Assembly (NCBI RefSeq): GCF_001999245.1
Contig: NZ_CP019630.1
Location: 5,981,001-6,045,000, forward strand
Reading direction: 5' to 3'
DNA from: Roseibium algicola
GTDB taxonomy: Bacteria > Pseudomonadota > Alphaproteobacteria > Rhizobiales > Stappiaceae
Length of the DNA: 64,000 bases
Numbering within the stretch: the stretch's first letter is position 1; the number at the start of each line of letters is the position of its first letter. Below, in pieces: positions 10,884 through 19,336 of the stretch. The notes beneath the pieces were generated by a model. It did no database searches. It was given only the letters and a program-made list of their open reading frames with translations, and was not told the origin of the DNA. The translations under genes and the position numbers were made by a program.

Positions 10884-11451
10884 ACTTCTGGCAAACGATC
10901 TGATCACGCCGGACGCAGGTGAAACACCGCTTCTGAGCCTACCGTCGGTCTCCATCCTGAAAGCTGCGCCCATGACGCGACTTTCCCTGCGTTGCCGTGA
11001 AGCTGCGCAAAAGGAAGCAGGCTCGGCATTTGGCGCCTCACTGCCGCTTTCTCCCTTGTCGAACTCCACTTCCGCCAAGCGGGCAGCGCTCTGGATGGGG
11101 CCGGACGAGTGGACATTGCTTGCACCTGAAGAAGACCTCAGGGCGGTGTTCGACGGCATCGAGGAAAAACTCTCAACGCATCCCCACGCCCTGGTTGATA
11201 TCTCCGACCGTTCGGAAGCGATCATCGTCAGTGGCGACAAGGCTGCCTGGTTGCTCAACACCGGGGTCTTCATCGATTTCTCGCTTGAGGTCTTTCCGGT
11301 CGGCACAGTGACAAGGACCCTGTTTCACAAGTCTCCGGTGATGATCTGGCGGACAGGTGCGGACACATTTGTGGTGGAAGCCTGGGTTTCCTTCATGGAC
11401 TACGTGGCAGGTCTGCTTGTCCAATCGGCTACAGAGCTGGAAGCAGCCTGA
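10876..11451 (+). CDS. soxG: Sarcosine oxidase gamma subunit
   Basis: A 191-residue GCV_T-like fourth subunit of sarcosine oxidase, identified by its position directly after soxA and by segments such as WMGPDEWTLLAPEE and VDISDRSEAIIVSG. The ATG at 10876 overlaps the end of soxA by 8 bases. The same frame is open further upstream inside soxA, but that part is not protein-like. It closes the soxBDAG operon; no glyA, folD or purU follows within the window. Confidence 0.95.
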   Translation: MSELLANDLITPDAGETPLLSLPSVSILKAAPMTRLSLRCREAAQKEAGSAFGASLPLSPLSNSTSAKRAALWMGPDEWTLLAPEEDLRAVFDGIEEKLSTHPHALVDISDRSEAIIVSGDKAAWLLNTGVFIDFSLEVFPVGTVTRTLFHKSPVMIWRTGADTFVVEAWVSFMDYVAGLLVQSATELEAA

Positions 11452-11530
11452 CCGGGGTCGGTGAAAACACCTGATTTTAACGAAACTTTGCGAGCCTCGC
11501 GGAACACATCGTTGCGCGAGGCTCGCTCTT

Positions 11531-12892
11531 ATGTCCGAACAGGTTTCCAGAAAACTCCGGCTGGCGGAGCTGCTCGGCGCACTCAGTCACGCTTTGGACA
11601 TCACGGAAGGCCAGCCGCGTGGTCACTGCGTTCGCTGTTGCTGGATCGGCATTCATATCGGACGGCAAGTCGGGCTGACTGAAGCGCAACTCAGCGATCT
11701 CTATTACACGCTGCTTTTGAAGGACCTTGGCTGTTCAAGCAATGCAGCGAGGATCTGCGAGCTTTATCTCACCGACGACCTGACCTTCAAACACGACTTC
11801 AAGACGATCAGCGACAGTCTGCCTGCGGCCCTGCGTTTCGTGCTTTCCCACACCGGGTTGAAGCACGGCTTTGCAGAACGTGTGCGCGCCATCGTCAATA
11901 TTCTTCAAAATGGCGGCGACATTGCCAACGAGATGATCGAAACACGCTGCACACGCGGCGGCGACATTGCCCGCCAGATGCATTTCTCGGAAACTGTCGT
12001 ATCCGGAATTTACAGTCTGGATGAACATTGGGACGGCAAAGGACGGCCTCACGGCATCGTGGGCTCCACCATCCCGGTATTTTCCCAGATCGCCTTGCTG
12101 GCACAGGTCATGGATGTCTTTCAGATCAATGCAGGCGTACAGGGGGCCTTGCAGGAATTGAAGGAACGGGCTGGCAGCTGGTTCGACCCCGCCTTAGTGG
12201 CTGCAGCAGAAACCGTCGCAAGTAGTCCCCAGTTCTGGAACACCTTGAAGTCGGACAACCTCGACAAGATCGTCTACGGCCTCGAGCCAGCGCAGAACAT
12301 TCGTTTTGCAGATGAGGAGCAGCTCGACGACATAGCCCACGGCTTTGCGTTGGTGATCGATTCCAAAAGTCCCTACACCGCCGGACACAGCGAGCGGGTA
12401 ACGCTTTACACCGACATGATCGCAGAAGAGTTGGGTTACGGAATGCGTGACCGGCAGCTGCTGAGACGGGCGGCTCTCCTGCACGACATCGGCAAACTCG
12501 GCGTCAGCAACTCTGTCCTCGACAAACCCGGAAAGCTCGACGACCTGGAGTGGGAACAAATCCGCATGCATCCCGTTTACTCCGACGAGATCCTCTCCAG
12601 GATCGATACGTTCAAGGACCTGTCGCCGATCGCGAGGGGGCATCATGAAAAACTGGACGGCCGCGGATATCCGGACGGGCTGACCACAAGCAGGATTTCG
12701 ATGGAAACGCGCATCGTCACGACGGCGGATATTTTCGACGCATTGACCGCAGAACGGCCTTATCGTGGACCGATGCCGTTGCCCAAGGCACTCGGCATCA
12801 TGGAAAGCGAAGCCGGCACAGCCCTGGATGCAAAATGCCTTGCTGCGCTCAAACGGGCGACGGAGCGCATGGAGCAGACCAAGGCTGCCTAA
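11531..12892 (+). CDS. Double HD-GYP-like protein, putative c-di-GMP phosphodiesterase
   Basis: A 453-residue protein with two consecutive HD-GYP-like halves. The C-terminal half is canonical: HDIGKLG at residues 318-324 and HHEKLDGRGYPDGL at 371-384, the metal and c-di-GMP-binding signature. The N-terminal half follows the same layout but is degenerate: LLLKDLG (61-67) replaces the HDIGK motif and DEHWDGKGRP (164-173) replaces the GYP loop. So one half probably catalyses and the other is structural or sensory (inference). No signal peptide or membrane segment is seen, so it is cytoplasmic. It stands between soxG and an EEP-family gene with no clear operon partner. Confidence 0.85.
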   Translation: MSEQVSRKLRLAELLGALSHALDITEGQPRGHCVRCCWIGIHIGRQVGLTEAQLSDLYYTLLLKDLGCSSNAARICELYLTDDLTFKHDFKTISDSLPAALRFVLSHTGLKHGFAERVRAIVNILQNGGDIANEMIETRCTRGGDIARQMHFSETVVSGIYSLDEHWDGKGRPHGIVGSTIPVFSQIALLAQVMDVFQINAGVQGALQELKERAGSWFDPALVAAAETVASSPQFWNTLKSDNLDKIVYGLEPAQNIRFADEEQLDDIAHGFALVIDSKSPYTAGHSERVTLYTDMIAEELGYGMRDRQLLRRAALLHDIGKLGVSNSVLDKPGKLDDLEWEQIRMHPVYSDEILSRIDTFKDLSPIARGHHEKLDGRGYPDGLTTSRISMETRIVTTADIFDALTAERPYRGPMPLPKALGIMESEAGTALDAKCLAALKRATERMEQTKAA

Positions 12893-12893
12893 A

Positions 12894-12913
12894 TTGGTCG
12901 CAAAGGCGACCAA
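12894..12913 (+). terminator. Perfect hairpin after the HD-GYP gene
   Basis: An 8-bp inverted repeat (TTGGTCGC / GCGACCAA) with a 4-base loop begins two bases after the stop codon. It has no U-tract, so it is a weak terminator candidate or an mRNA 3'-end stabiliser. Confidence 0.35.
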
Positions 12914-12964
12914 ATCAACCTATTCCCCTTGCAACTTTTAACGTGAGGCCTTCACTCTGCGCCC

Positions 12965-13681
12965 ATGCTGAAAATCGGTTCTTACAACATACAAAAATCA
13001 ATAGGCGTCGATGCGCGCAGGCGGCCTGACCGGACGCTCAAGGTAATCCAAGAACTGGACTGCGACATCCTGGCCTTGCAGGAAGCAGACAAGCGCTTCG
13101 GACCACGGGAAAGCACCCTCGACAGAGACACGATTCTTCAGGAAACGGATTACCGCCCCGTCCCGTTCGCGACGGGCGACAAGAGCCTGGGCTGGCACGG
13201 CAACGCTATTCTTGTTCGAAACTCCATCGGCATTCTCGACCATCGCCGACTAGATCTGCCGACGCTGGAACCACGTGGTGCGGTTGCTGTCGACCTTGAA
13301 GTTGCCGGTGAAAAAATCCGTGTGGCAGCCATGCACCTGAGCCTGATCGGTCACTTTCGAAAAAAGCAGATAACCTCGCTGATGCATCAGCTGCACGAGC
13401 ATCTGGATTATCTGCCGACAGTGCTGATCGGAGACCTGAACGAATGGCGAGACACGGCAGGCAGCATCAAGCTGTTTGAAGAACGCTATGAGGTGACGAC
13501 GCCGGGACGGAGCTTTCCCAGTCCCCTTCCCGTCGGCAGCCTGGACCGGATCATAACCAGCCCGGAATTCATCGTCAGGCAGGCTGGCGTCCATAAATCG
13601 AAGACAGCACGCGTTGCTTCGGACCATTTGCCGGTCTGGGCCAACCTCACCCTGGAGCCAGCCGGACATCTACCCGGTTAG
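12965..13681 (+). CDS. Endonuclease/exonuclease/phosphatase (EEP) family protein
   Basis: A 238-residue single-domain protein with the ordered EEP motifs. These are GSYNIQ near the N-terminus, the metal-binding glutamate in ALQEAD, AAMHLSL, GDLNEW (catalytic Asp/Asn), a SLDRI segment, and ASDHLPVWA at the C-terminus with the catalytic Asp-His. Members are Mg-dependent nucleases or phosphodiesterases acting on DNA, phosphoinositides or other phosphodiesters. There is no signal peptide, so it is cytoplasmic. The substrate cannot be assigned. It is convergent with the phosphate transporter gene, with only 12 bases between the stops. Confidence 0.85.
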   Translation: MLKIGSYNIQKSIGVDARRRPDRTLKVIQELDCDILALQEADKRFGPRESTLDRDTILQETDYRPVPFATGDKSLGWHGNAILVRNSIGILDHRRLDLPTLEPRGAVAVDLEVAGEKIRVAAMHLSLIGHFRKKQITSLMHQLHEHLDYLPTVLIGDLNEWRDTAGSIKLFEERYEVTTPGRSFPSPLPVGSLDRIITSPEFIVRQAGVHKSKTARVASDHLPVWANLTLEPAGHLPG

Positions 13682-13693
13682 AGATCGCCTTTA

Positions 13694-15184
13694 TCAGGCA
13701 ATCAGCTTGACCATGACGAAGTAAAGCCCGGCGGACAGGACGGCAGCAGCCGGAACGGTGACGACCCAGGCGGCGACGATGGTCATGAAATGCGCCCGGC
13801 GTACCAAGTGACGGCGTGCCTGCTCCTCGCGATTGCGGACAGGTCGCACCACGTTGCCATTGCCTTGTTTCTGGTTCACGAAATCCAGGCGGCGCTTTGA
13901 ACGTTCCGTATACCACTCCCGGAAGAACCCAACACCGAAGACAGCTCCCACGGCGATGTGCGTGGAACTCACGGGCAATCCGAAACCCGAGGCAACAATC
14001 ACTGTGATGGCAGCTGACAGCGAAACGCAGTAGGCCCGCATCGGGTTGAGCTTAGTAATCTGTTGGCCGACCATTTCGATCAGGCGCGGGCCGAACAACA
14101 AAAGACCGAATGAAATGCCGAAGGCACCGACTGCCATGACCCAGAGCGGAATGCTCACCTTGGCTGCGACGTCTCCGAGTTCCGCCGTGTGAACGATGGC
14201 GGCAAGTGGTCCCACAGCATTTGCAACGTCGTTGGCTCCGTGGGCGAAGGACAGAAGAGCCGCCGAACAGACAAGCGGCACGGAAAACAGGATGCGGAGA
14301 GACTGGTTGCGATTTTCCAGCCCTTCAGACTGACGCCTGATCAGCGGTCGCACGATTGCCCAGACCGCAAGCCCGACAACAACCCCAAGCAACAATGACA
14401 TCGGCATATCGATATGCACGATCTTCTTCAGGCCCTTGAGTGCCAGATAGCTGGCAAAGGTTCCCGACATGACACCGATCAGAACCGGAACCCATTTGCG
14501 GGCAGCGGCGATTTTGTCGTCCTGATAGATGATGAAAGTCTTGATGAAGGCCAGGAAACCTGCAGCAACCAGACCGCCGAGAAAAGGCGAAATGACCCAG
14601 CTTGCTGCGATACCGCCCATTGTCGCCCAATTGACCGCGCTGAAGCCTGCCGCCGCAATGCCAGCTCCCATGACGCCGCCAACGATGGAATGCGTTGTCG
14701 AAACCGGCGCACCGATCCAGGTGGCAAGGTTGATCCAGAGGGCGGAGGACACCAGAGCCGCCATCATCGCTGCCATGAAGACATTGGCATCGGCTACCGA
14801 AGCGGGATCAATGATGCCCTTGGAGATGGTGCTGACGACATCCCCACCTGCGATCAGGGCCCCTGCACTTTCAAAGACGGCGGCAATGATCAGCGCCGTC
14901 AGCAGAGTCATGGCCCGTGAACCGACGGCGGGGCCAACATTGTTGGCAACATCGTTGGCACCGATATTGAGTGCCATATAGGCGCCGATGGCTGCCGCAG
15001 CGACGATGATGACCGTTCCCGGTGCTCCCGACATGGAGGCACCGGCGCCAAGGGCGCACAAGACGATAAAGACCAGCGCGATACCCGGTGCAATCAAGCC
15101 ACGTCCAAGAGACCCGGCGGCCTCTTCCATGTAGCTCAGCTTGTCGAGATCCTTGTCGAGGGTCGGCTTTTTCAAATTCGGCAT
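13694..15184 (-). CDS. PiT-family inorganic phosphate transporter (copy 1)
   Basis: About 496 residues with ten or more hydrophobic segments and the duplicated PiT signature (GANDVANNVGPAVG near the N-terminus and GANDVANAVGPLAA in the second half), plus TTHSIVGGVMGAG and SSTHIAVGA. It is a low-affinity Pi (metal-phosphate) symporter of the inner membrane. The N-terminus LDKDLDKLSY and the general sequence match the second PiT gene at 15912-17420, so they are paralogues. The frame is open to an ATG at 15238; the ATG at 15184 aligns better with the paralogue, but neither ribosome-binding site decides the start. It lies downstream of a Nudix gene on the same strand. Confidence 0.93.
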   Translation of the reverse strand: MPNLKKPTLDKDLDKLSYMEEAAGSLGRGLIAPGIALVFIVLCALGAGASMSGAPGTVIIVAAAAIGAYMALNIGANDVANNVGPAVGSRAMTLLTALIIAAVFESAGALIAGGDVVSTISKGIIDPASVADANVFMAAMMAALVSSALWINLATWIGAPVSTTHSIVGGVMGAGIAAAGFSAVNWATMGGIAASWVISPFLGGLVAAGFLAFIKTFIIYQDDKIAAARKWVPVLIGVMSGTFASYLALKGLKKIVHIDMPMSLLLGVVVGLAVWAIVRPLIRRQSEGLENRNQSLRILFSVPLVCSAALLSFAHGANDVANAVGPLAAIVHTAELGDVAAKVSIPLWVMAVGAFGISFGLLLFGPRLIEMVGQQITKLNPMRAYCVSLSAAITVIVASGFGLPVSSTHIAVGAVFGVGFFREWYTERSKRRLDFVNQKQGNGNVVRPVRNREEQARRHLVRRAHFMTIVAAWVVTVPAAAVLSAGLYFVMVKLIA

Positions 15185-15304
15185 GGGCGTTCCAGTCGGG
15201 AAGTCCTTTGAAGGCAAGTCTTGCAAGCCAAGCGTCATCTGGCGCCTGCCTTAAACAATCGTCCGAAAAGGTCAACCAAAACGGCCCTCATTGGCCAAAA
15301 TTTC

Positions 15305-15790
15305 TTAGTTGGGTAAATTTTCCAGTTTGCGAAGCACCTTCACGAGGCCCGGATCGCCGGCAAGCCGCATGGCTTCCTGTATCGGAAGCCACCGGACATC
15401 TCGCTCGTCCTTGTCGGGAAAACTGCTTGTCGTGCTTTCCACGTCGACAAGGAACACAAGAACTTCCGTCCTGAGCTGTAAGCCGCCTTCGCCGCCTTTG
15501 TGCGACTGAAAGCTGGCAAAGGGTTTCTTCTGCGCATTTCCGATAACGCCTGCCTCTTCGAAAGCCTCTACCGCTGCGGTGTGGTGTGCTTTCAACGACA
15601 TGATCGGCCAGCCTTTGGGAAGAATCCAGCGATGCGTGGATTTGGTCGTCACCAGCAGAACTTCCCGCTCCCCGTCGCGCAAACGATGGCACAACGCTGC
15701 GATCTGCAATCTCGAAGGGCGCCGGAACAACAGAAGCAGGTTCTGAAACCAGGAAGTCCGGGTGTCGATTGCTGAATAAAGCTGCGCCAT
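15305..15790 (-). CDS. Nudix hydrolase, DIPP-like (copy 1)
   Basis: A 161-residue Nudix protein. The Nudix region starts at GWPIM and ends EAFEEAGV. Against the consensus GX5EX7REUXEEXGU it keeps the first Gly, the Glu of RE, and EExG, but the first Glu is Leu and the Arg is Val. The LPKGWP lead-in and overall size recall diphosphoinositol-polyphosphate/diadenosine-polyphosphate hydrolases (DIPP-type). It is 66 bases upstream of PiT copy 1 on the same strand and is a paralogue of the gene at 17453-17938. Phosphate-rich nucleotides or polyphosphates are plausible substrates given the phosphate-transport context (inference). Confidence 0.8.
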   Translation of the reverse strand: MAQLYSAIDTRTSWFQNLLLLFRRPSRLQIAALCHRLRDGEREVLLVTTKSTHRWILPKGWPIMSLKAHHTAAVEAFEEAGVIGNAQKKPFASFQSHKGGEGGLQLRTEVLVFLVDVESTTSSFPDKDERDVRWLPIQEAMRLAGDPGLVKVLRKLENLPN

Positions 15791-15911
15791 GGTGCCCTTT
15801 CCGAAATACTGGTGACACTCGGAAGATAAGGCCGGAACTCAGGCTTGTCCAGAAAATGCGCACTGTGTGCTGCTTGTTATCCGTCGAACTTATTAGGTTC
15901 GATCGGAGTTC

Positions 15912-17420
15912 TCATGAGAGGACAAGCTTGAGCACCGTAAAAAGGCCGGCGGCCAGCAAGGCAGAGGCGGGAACAGTGACAACCCATGCTGCGATGATGG
16001 TGATCAGGCTGGATCGACGCACCAGGAGGCGTCTGCGACGCTCTTCCCTGTTTTTCATCATCTTGCGCGGTTTCATGACCCCGCCTTCCGCAACATACTT
16101 GTTGCGATACCATTCCCGGTAAAAACCCACGCCGAACAGCGCACCAACCGCGATATGGGTGGACGATACCGGCAGCCCCGCACCAGAAGCCGTCAGCACG
16201 GTCGCGGCGGTTGCCAAGGTGATGCAAAAGGCACGTACGGGGCTAAGTTTGGTGATCTTCTTGCCGACAACAGTGACAAGCCGTCTGCCGAACAGCAAAA
16301 GGCCGGCGGAAATCCCGCATGCGCCGACTGCGCTCACCCAGATCGGCACTTCGGGATTGAGCGCCCCCAGATACCAAAATACGAGATCCGGAAAATCATT
16401 CGATTGGCTGAGAACGATGGCTGCCAGCGGCCCGATGGCGTTTGCAACGTCGTTGGCACCATGGGCAAATGAAAGCAAACCTGCCGCGACCATAAGCGGT
16501 ACTGCAAACAGGTTGCGCAAGGCGCGCGCACTGTTTTCCAGCGTAAGCGTTTGGGCGTGGATTACCCGGCAATAGATCCGCCAGACAACGAAGCCGACGG
16601 TGAGCGACAGCACGATGGCGAGCCATTCAGGAACAGAGATGAGCCGGTCGGACGTTTTCAGCAGAATGTAGCCGGTGAAGGTCGCCCCCATGAGGCCCAG
16701 CAGTATCGGCAACCAATATCTGGCAGCTTTCAGCCGGTCCGGCGTATAGACGACCCTTGAATTGATAAAGGCCATGATCCCGGCCCCGACAAGACCGCCG
16801 AGCACTGGAGACAGAACCCAGGAAGCAGCAATTGTCGAAATGGTTGTCCAGTTGATGGCTGCAAAGCCGCTTGCCGCGATCCCGGCGCCGACAACACCGC
16901 CTATGATCGAATGGGTGGTCGAAACAGGTGCGCCGATCACAGTCGCGAAATTGATCCACAAAGCTGAGGCAGCCATGGCCGTCAGCATTGCCAGCATGAA
17001 TTCCGAACTGTTTCGGACATCGCTGGGGCTCAAGATATCGCCAGAAACGGTCGAGACGACATCCGCTCCGGCAAGCAATGCGCCCGCGCTTTCGCAAACG
17101 GCCGCAATCAGCAAGGCGCCGGTGAGGCTGACGACGCGCGCGCCCACGGCAGGACCGACATTGTTGGCAACGTCGTTGGCGCCGATATTGAGCGCCATGT
17201 AGCCGCCAATTGCACTGGCGGCCACAAGGATGAGCATGTTGGAAAAACCGCTGGAAGACACCTGGAATGCGGCCACGCAGGCGCAGATCACGAGGAACAC
17301 CAGGGCAAGACCCGGTCCGACAAGACGCCGGCCCATAGCCTCCGCCGCCTCACTGACAAAGCTGATCTTGTCGAGATCCTTGTCCAGAGCCTTCTTTTTC
17401 AGGTCCTTGTTGGTGAGCAC
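15912..17420 (-). CDS. PiT-family inorganic phosphate transporter (copy 2)
   Basis: A 502-residue PiT transporter with both signature repeats (GANDVANNVGPAVG and GANDVANAIGPLAA), TTHSIIGGVVGAG, and multiple membrane helices. It is clearly paralogous to the gene at 13694-15184 and shares its LDKDLDK N-terminal segment. The start is a GTG at 17420, 32 bases after the stop of the upstream Nudix gene, so the two are probably cotranscribed. Two PiT transporters in one locus suggest different expression conditions or affinities. Confidence 0.93.
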   Translation of the reverse strand: MLTNKDLKKKALDKDLDKISFVSEAAEAMGRRLVGPGLALVFLVICACVAAFQVSSSGFSNMLILVAASAIGGYMALNIGANDVANNVGPAVGARVVSLTGALLIAAVCESAGALLAGADVVSTVSGDILSPSDVRNSSEFMLAMLTAMAASALWINFATVIGAPVSTTHSIIGGVVGAGIAASGFAAINWTTISTIAASWVLSPVLGGLVGAGIMAFINSRVVYTPDRLKAARYWLPILLGLMGATFTGYILLKTSDRLISVPEWLAIVLSLTVGFVVWRIYCRVIHAQTLTLENSARALRNLFAVPLMVAAGLLSFAHGANDVANAIGPLAAIVLSQSNDFPDLVFWYLGALNPEVPIWVSAVGACGISAGLLLFGRRLVTVVGKKITKLSPVRAFCITLATAATVLTASGAGLPVSSTHIAVGALFGVGFYREWYRNKYVAEGGVMKPRKMMKNREERRRRLLVRRSSLITIIAAWVVTVPASALLAAGLFTVLKLVLS

Positions 17421-17452
17421 CCGAACACGCCTCGCTATCCCTCAGGAAATGT

Positions 17453-17938
17453 CTAACAGATTTGCGATTTGTGCTGCCGCAAAAACCGTCTCAGCGCCGG
17501 CTCTTCGGCGGCCTCGATTGCCTTCGAGAAGGGCAGCCAGACCCTTTTGCGTTGCCCGAGTTCAGGAAAGTCTTTCAACTGTTTTTCAAAACGGATCTTG
17601 AAGACAATCACCTTGGTACGGATCTTCAATCCGTCCGCAAGGCCCTTGTAGGACCGGAAGCTGCCAATGGCCCGCGGGTCGGCCGTGCCGACAATACCCG
17701 CTTCCTCATAGGCTTCGATCAACGCCGTTTCAAATGCAGGCTTGTCCTTTTCAGGCCAGCCTTTCGGCAAGATCAACCGGCCGGTCTCGCGGGTCGAGAC
17801 CAGGAGAATTTCAGGCTCCGCCTCGCCCGGACGCACGCAAAGAGCCGCGATCTGCAGACGGAGCGGTTTGACAAACAAACCTGCAATACCGTGCAGCCAC
17901 GATGCATCCCGCGCTGTCAGTGCCTTAGCGAATCCCAT
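17453..17938 (-). CDS. Nudix hydrolase, DIPP-like (copy 2)
   Basis: A 161-residue protein paralogous to the Nudix gene at 15305-15790 (shared LQIAALC and LILPKGWP segments). Its Nudix box runs from GWPEKD to EAYEEAGI, with Ile in place of the consensus Arg and Lys in place of the first Glu, while the EExG catalytic core remains. The ATG at 17938 is preferred; an in-frame GTG at 17944 precedes it. It is the first gene of the Nudix-PiT-Nudix-PiT series, and a strong dyad lies directly upstream of its start. Confidence 0.8.
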   Translation of the reverse strand: MGFAKALTARDASWLHGIAGLFVKPLRLQIAALCVRPGEAEPEILLVSTRETGRLILPKGWPEKDKPAFETALIEAYEEAGIVGTADPRAIGSFRSYKGLADGLKIRTKVIVFKIRFEKQLKDFPELGQRKRVWLPFSKAIEAAEEPALRRFLRQHKSQIC

Positions 17939-17942
17939 CTCC

Positions 17943-17970
17943 ACACCTGTTGTTCTGGAACAGCAGGTGT
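17943..17970 (-). promoter_or_regulatory. 28-bp near-perfect dyad upstream of the Nudix/PiT cluster
   Basis: Two 13-base arms pair at 12 of 13 positions around a 2-base centre (the odd pair is T17950-G17963). The inner part reads TGTTCTGGAACA. It begins only five bases before the ATG of the Nudix gene, so it could be a repressor operator or an RNA hairpin controlling translation. It does not look like a PHO box, which consists of direct repeats. Confidence 0.6.
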
Positions 17971-18051
17971 ATAGGGAGTTCCCTTAGGGACGTCTAGAGA
18001 AAAGTGCACTCGGTGCGCGCACATTTTTATTACAAATATTACAAGTCCGCT

Positions 18052-18942
18052 TCAGGCCGCCGAAACGGAAACGTGATCGGCTGTCCAGGCTCCCGGCCAA
18101 ACTTCCGCTTTGCCGGACTTCAGGTCTCGAAGTTCGCTAAGGGGCACCGAAACGACAAGGAAAGGTTCTTCTCCATTGCTTCCGGAGGTCGCGTCTACCT
18201 CTGCGGCAACACCTGTAAAACCGAATTCCTCTTCGCACGGCAGATACAGCGCCGCCCCGGAAACGTTGGTGTCGTTCTGCGTTGTGCCCTTTGATGTGCC
18301 GACAAGACCGCAAACGGCGACCGCGCACATGAGCTCAACCGCACGTGCCTTGGCACAGCCGAAGACACGGTGATAGCCGGAGAGTTTTTCCGTCATTGAA
18401 GGCACTAGCAGAAGATCGAGATCCAGCTTCGCCAGCAGGCTGCTGAGCGCCGGCATTTCGACATCCAGACAGATCAGGATCGCCATCTTCAATCCGTCGA
18501 GCTCGAACGTCTTCAGATCAGCTCCAGGCACCAGATGCCAGATCTCCGGATCCTGCTCAAACGGTGTGAGGCACAATTTGTCCTGACGGATCTCGCGCCC
18601 GTCGGCTGTCAGCAGAACGGCTGTGTTGGTGAAACCCGCAGGCGCCTGAACAGGCATCGATCCAGCCAACAGCGACACACCATACCTGGCAGGTAGCGGA
18701 GCAAGTATCGCGAGCAAGTCGGTGCCCACGTCCGCCAGGAACGCCATTTCCTGGTCAGGCAGCAGACCTTCGGGTTTGAACGCCAGGCAGCATTCCACAA
18801 GATATTCAGGAAGCATCAGGAGCTTTGCGCCCTCTCCCGCGGCGCGCTGCATTCCCTCTTCTATCTGTGCAGCAAAAGCTGCCACCGAAGCTGGAGCGCG
18901 GCTCAGGTTAAAGGACCAAAGTGCAATGGGATAATCTGTCAT
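18052..18942 (-). CDS. Carbon-nitrogen hydrolase (nitrilase superfamily)
   Basis: A 296-residue protein with the nitrilase triad in order: Glu in LMLPEYLVE, Lys in RQDKLCLTPFE, and Cys in ILICLDVEMP. Members hydrolyse amides, nitriles or carbamoyl compounds. The segment after the cysteine differs from the well-known (A/G)EICxDxR-type amidases, so the substrate is not assignable. It is a single gene on the minus strand with no close partner; the Nudix gene starts about 115 bases downstream. Confidence 0.82.
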   Translation of the reverse strand: MTDYPIALWSFNLSRAPASVAAFAAQIEEGMQRAAGEGAKLLMLPEYLVECCLAFKPEGLLPDQEMAFLADVGTDLLAILAPLPARYGVSLLAGSMPVQAPAGFTNTAVLLTADGREIRQDKLCLTPFEQDPEIWHLVPGADLKTFELDGLKMAILICLDVEMPALSSLLAKLDLDLLLVPSMTEKLSGYHRVFGCAKARAVELMCAVAVCGLVGTSKGTTQNDTNVSGAALYLPCEEEFGFTGVAAEVDATSGSNGEEPFLVVSVPLSELRDLKSGKAEVWPGAWTADHVSVSAA

Positions 18943-19059
18943 GGTGCCCGACGTCTCGATAACTAAGACGCAAGACTTAAAGGCAGCACGCAGAGCGTTT
19001 CAAGCCCTTGTCTGTCTTTCGTTCACCTGAACGTGGCTCGTCCGGTATTTCCAGAAGGT

Positions 19060-19251
19060 TCAATCGATGAACAGTCCGAGAAATCCTACCAGAACCATCA
19101 GAAATCCTGTTCCGACAAAGGCTGCTTTCGGCTCTTGCGGCAGGGCGGTGAGTTTTGCTGAACGTCTGACTTCCCGAATCCCTTTCAGGGCCCGGTCCGT
19201 ACGCCTGTCTATTTCTTCGAAATAGGGCGAAAGCTCATTCTGAGCACGCAT
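19060..19251 (-). CDS. Small membrane protein, unknown
   Basis: A 63-residue protein. It has a charged N-terminal half (DRRTDRALKGIREVRR) and a C-terminal hydrophobic helix (VGTGFLMVLVGFLGLFID), so it is likely a tail-anchored inner-membrane peptide. An AGGA ribosome-binding site lies about 8 bases before the ATG. It follows recJ on the same strand with an 85-base gap. I do not recognise a family. Confidence 0.5.
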   Translation of the reverse strand: MRAQNELSPYFEEIDRRTDRALKGIREVRRSAKLTALPQEPKAAFVGTGFLMVLVGFLGLFID

Positions 19252-19336
19252 GCCTGATCCTCACGATTCCTTCGTGGGTTCAAACCTTATGCCCGGAGAC
19301 TTAGCGTTTGGTTAATTCACGTTTACCTGCGCCGCA

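Noticed and set aside
8175..11306. Long minus-strand frames (412 and 570 residues) across soxA and soxG
   Set aside because: Antisense to intact sox genes; their composition is that of shadow frames.
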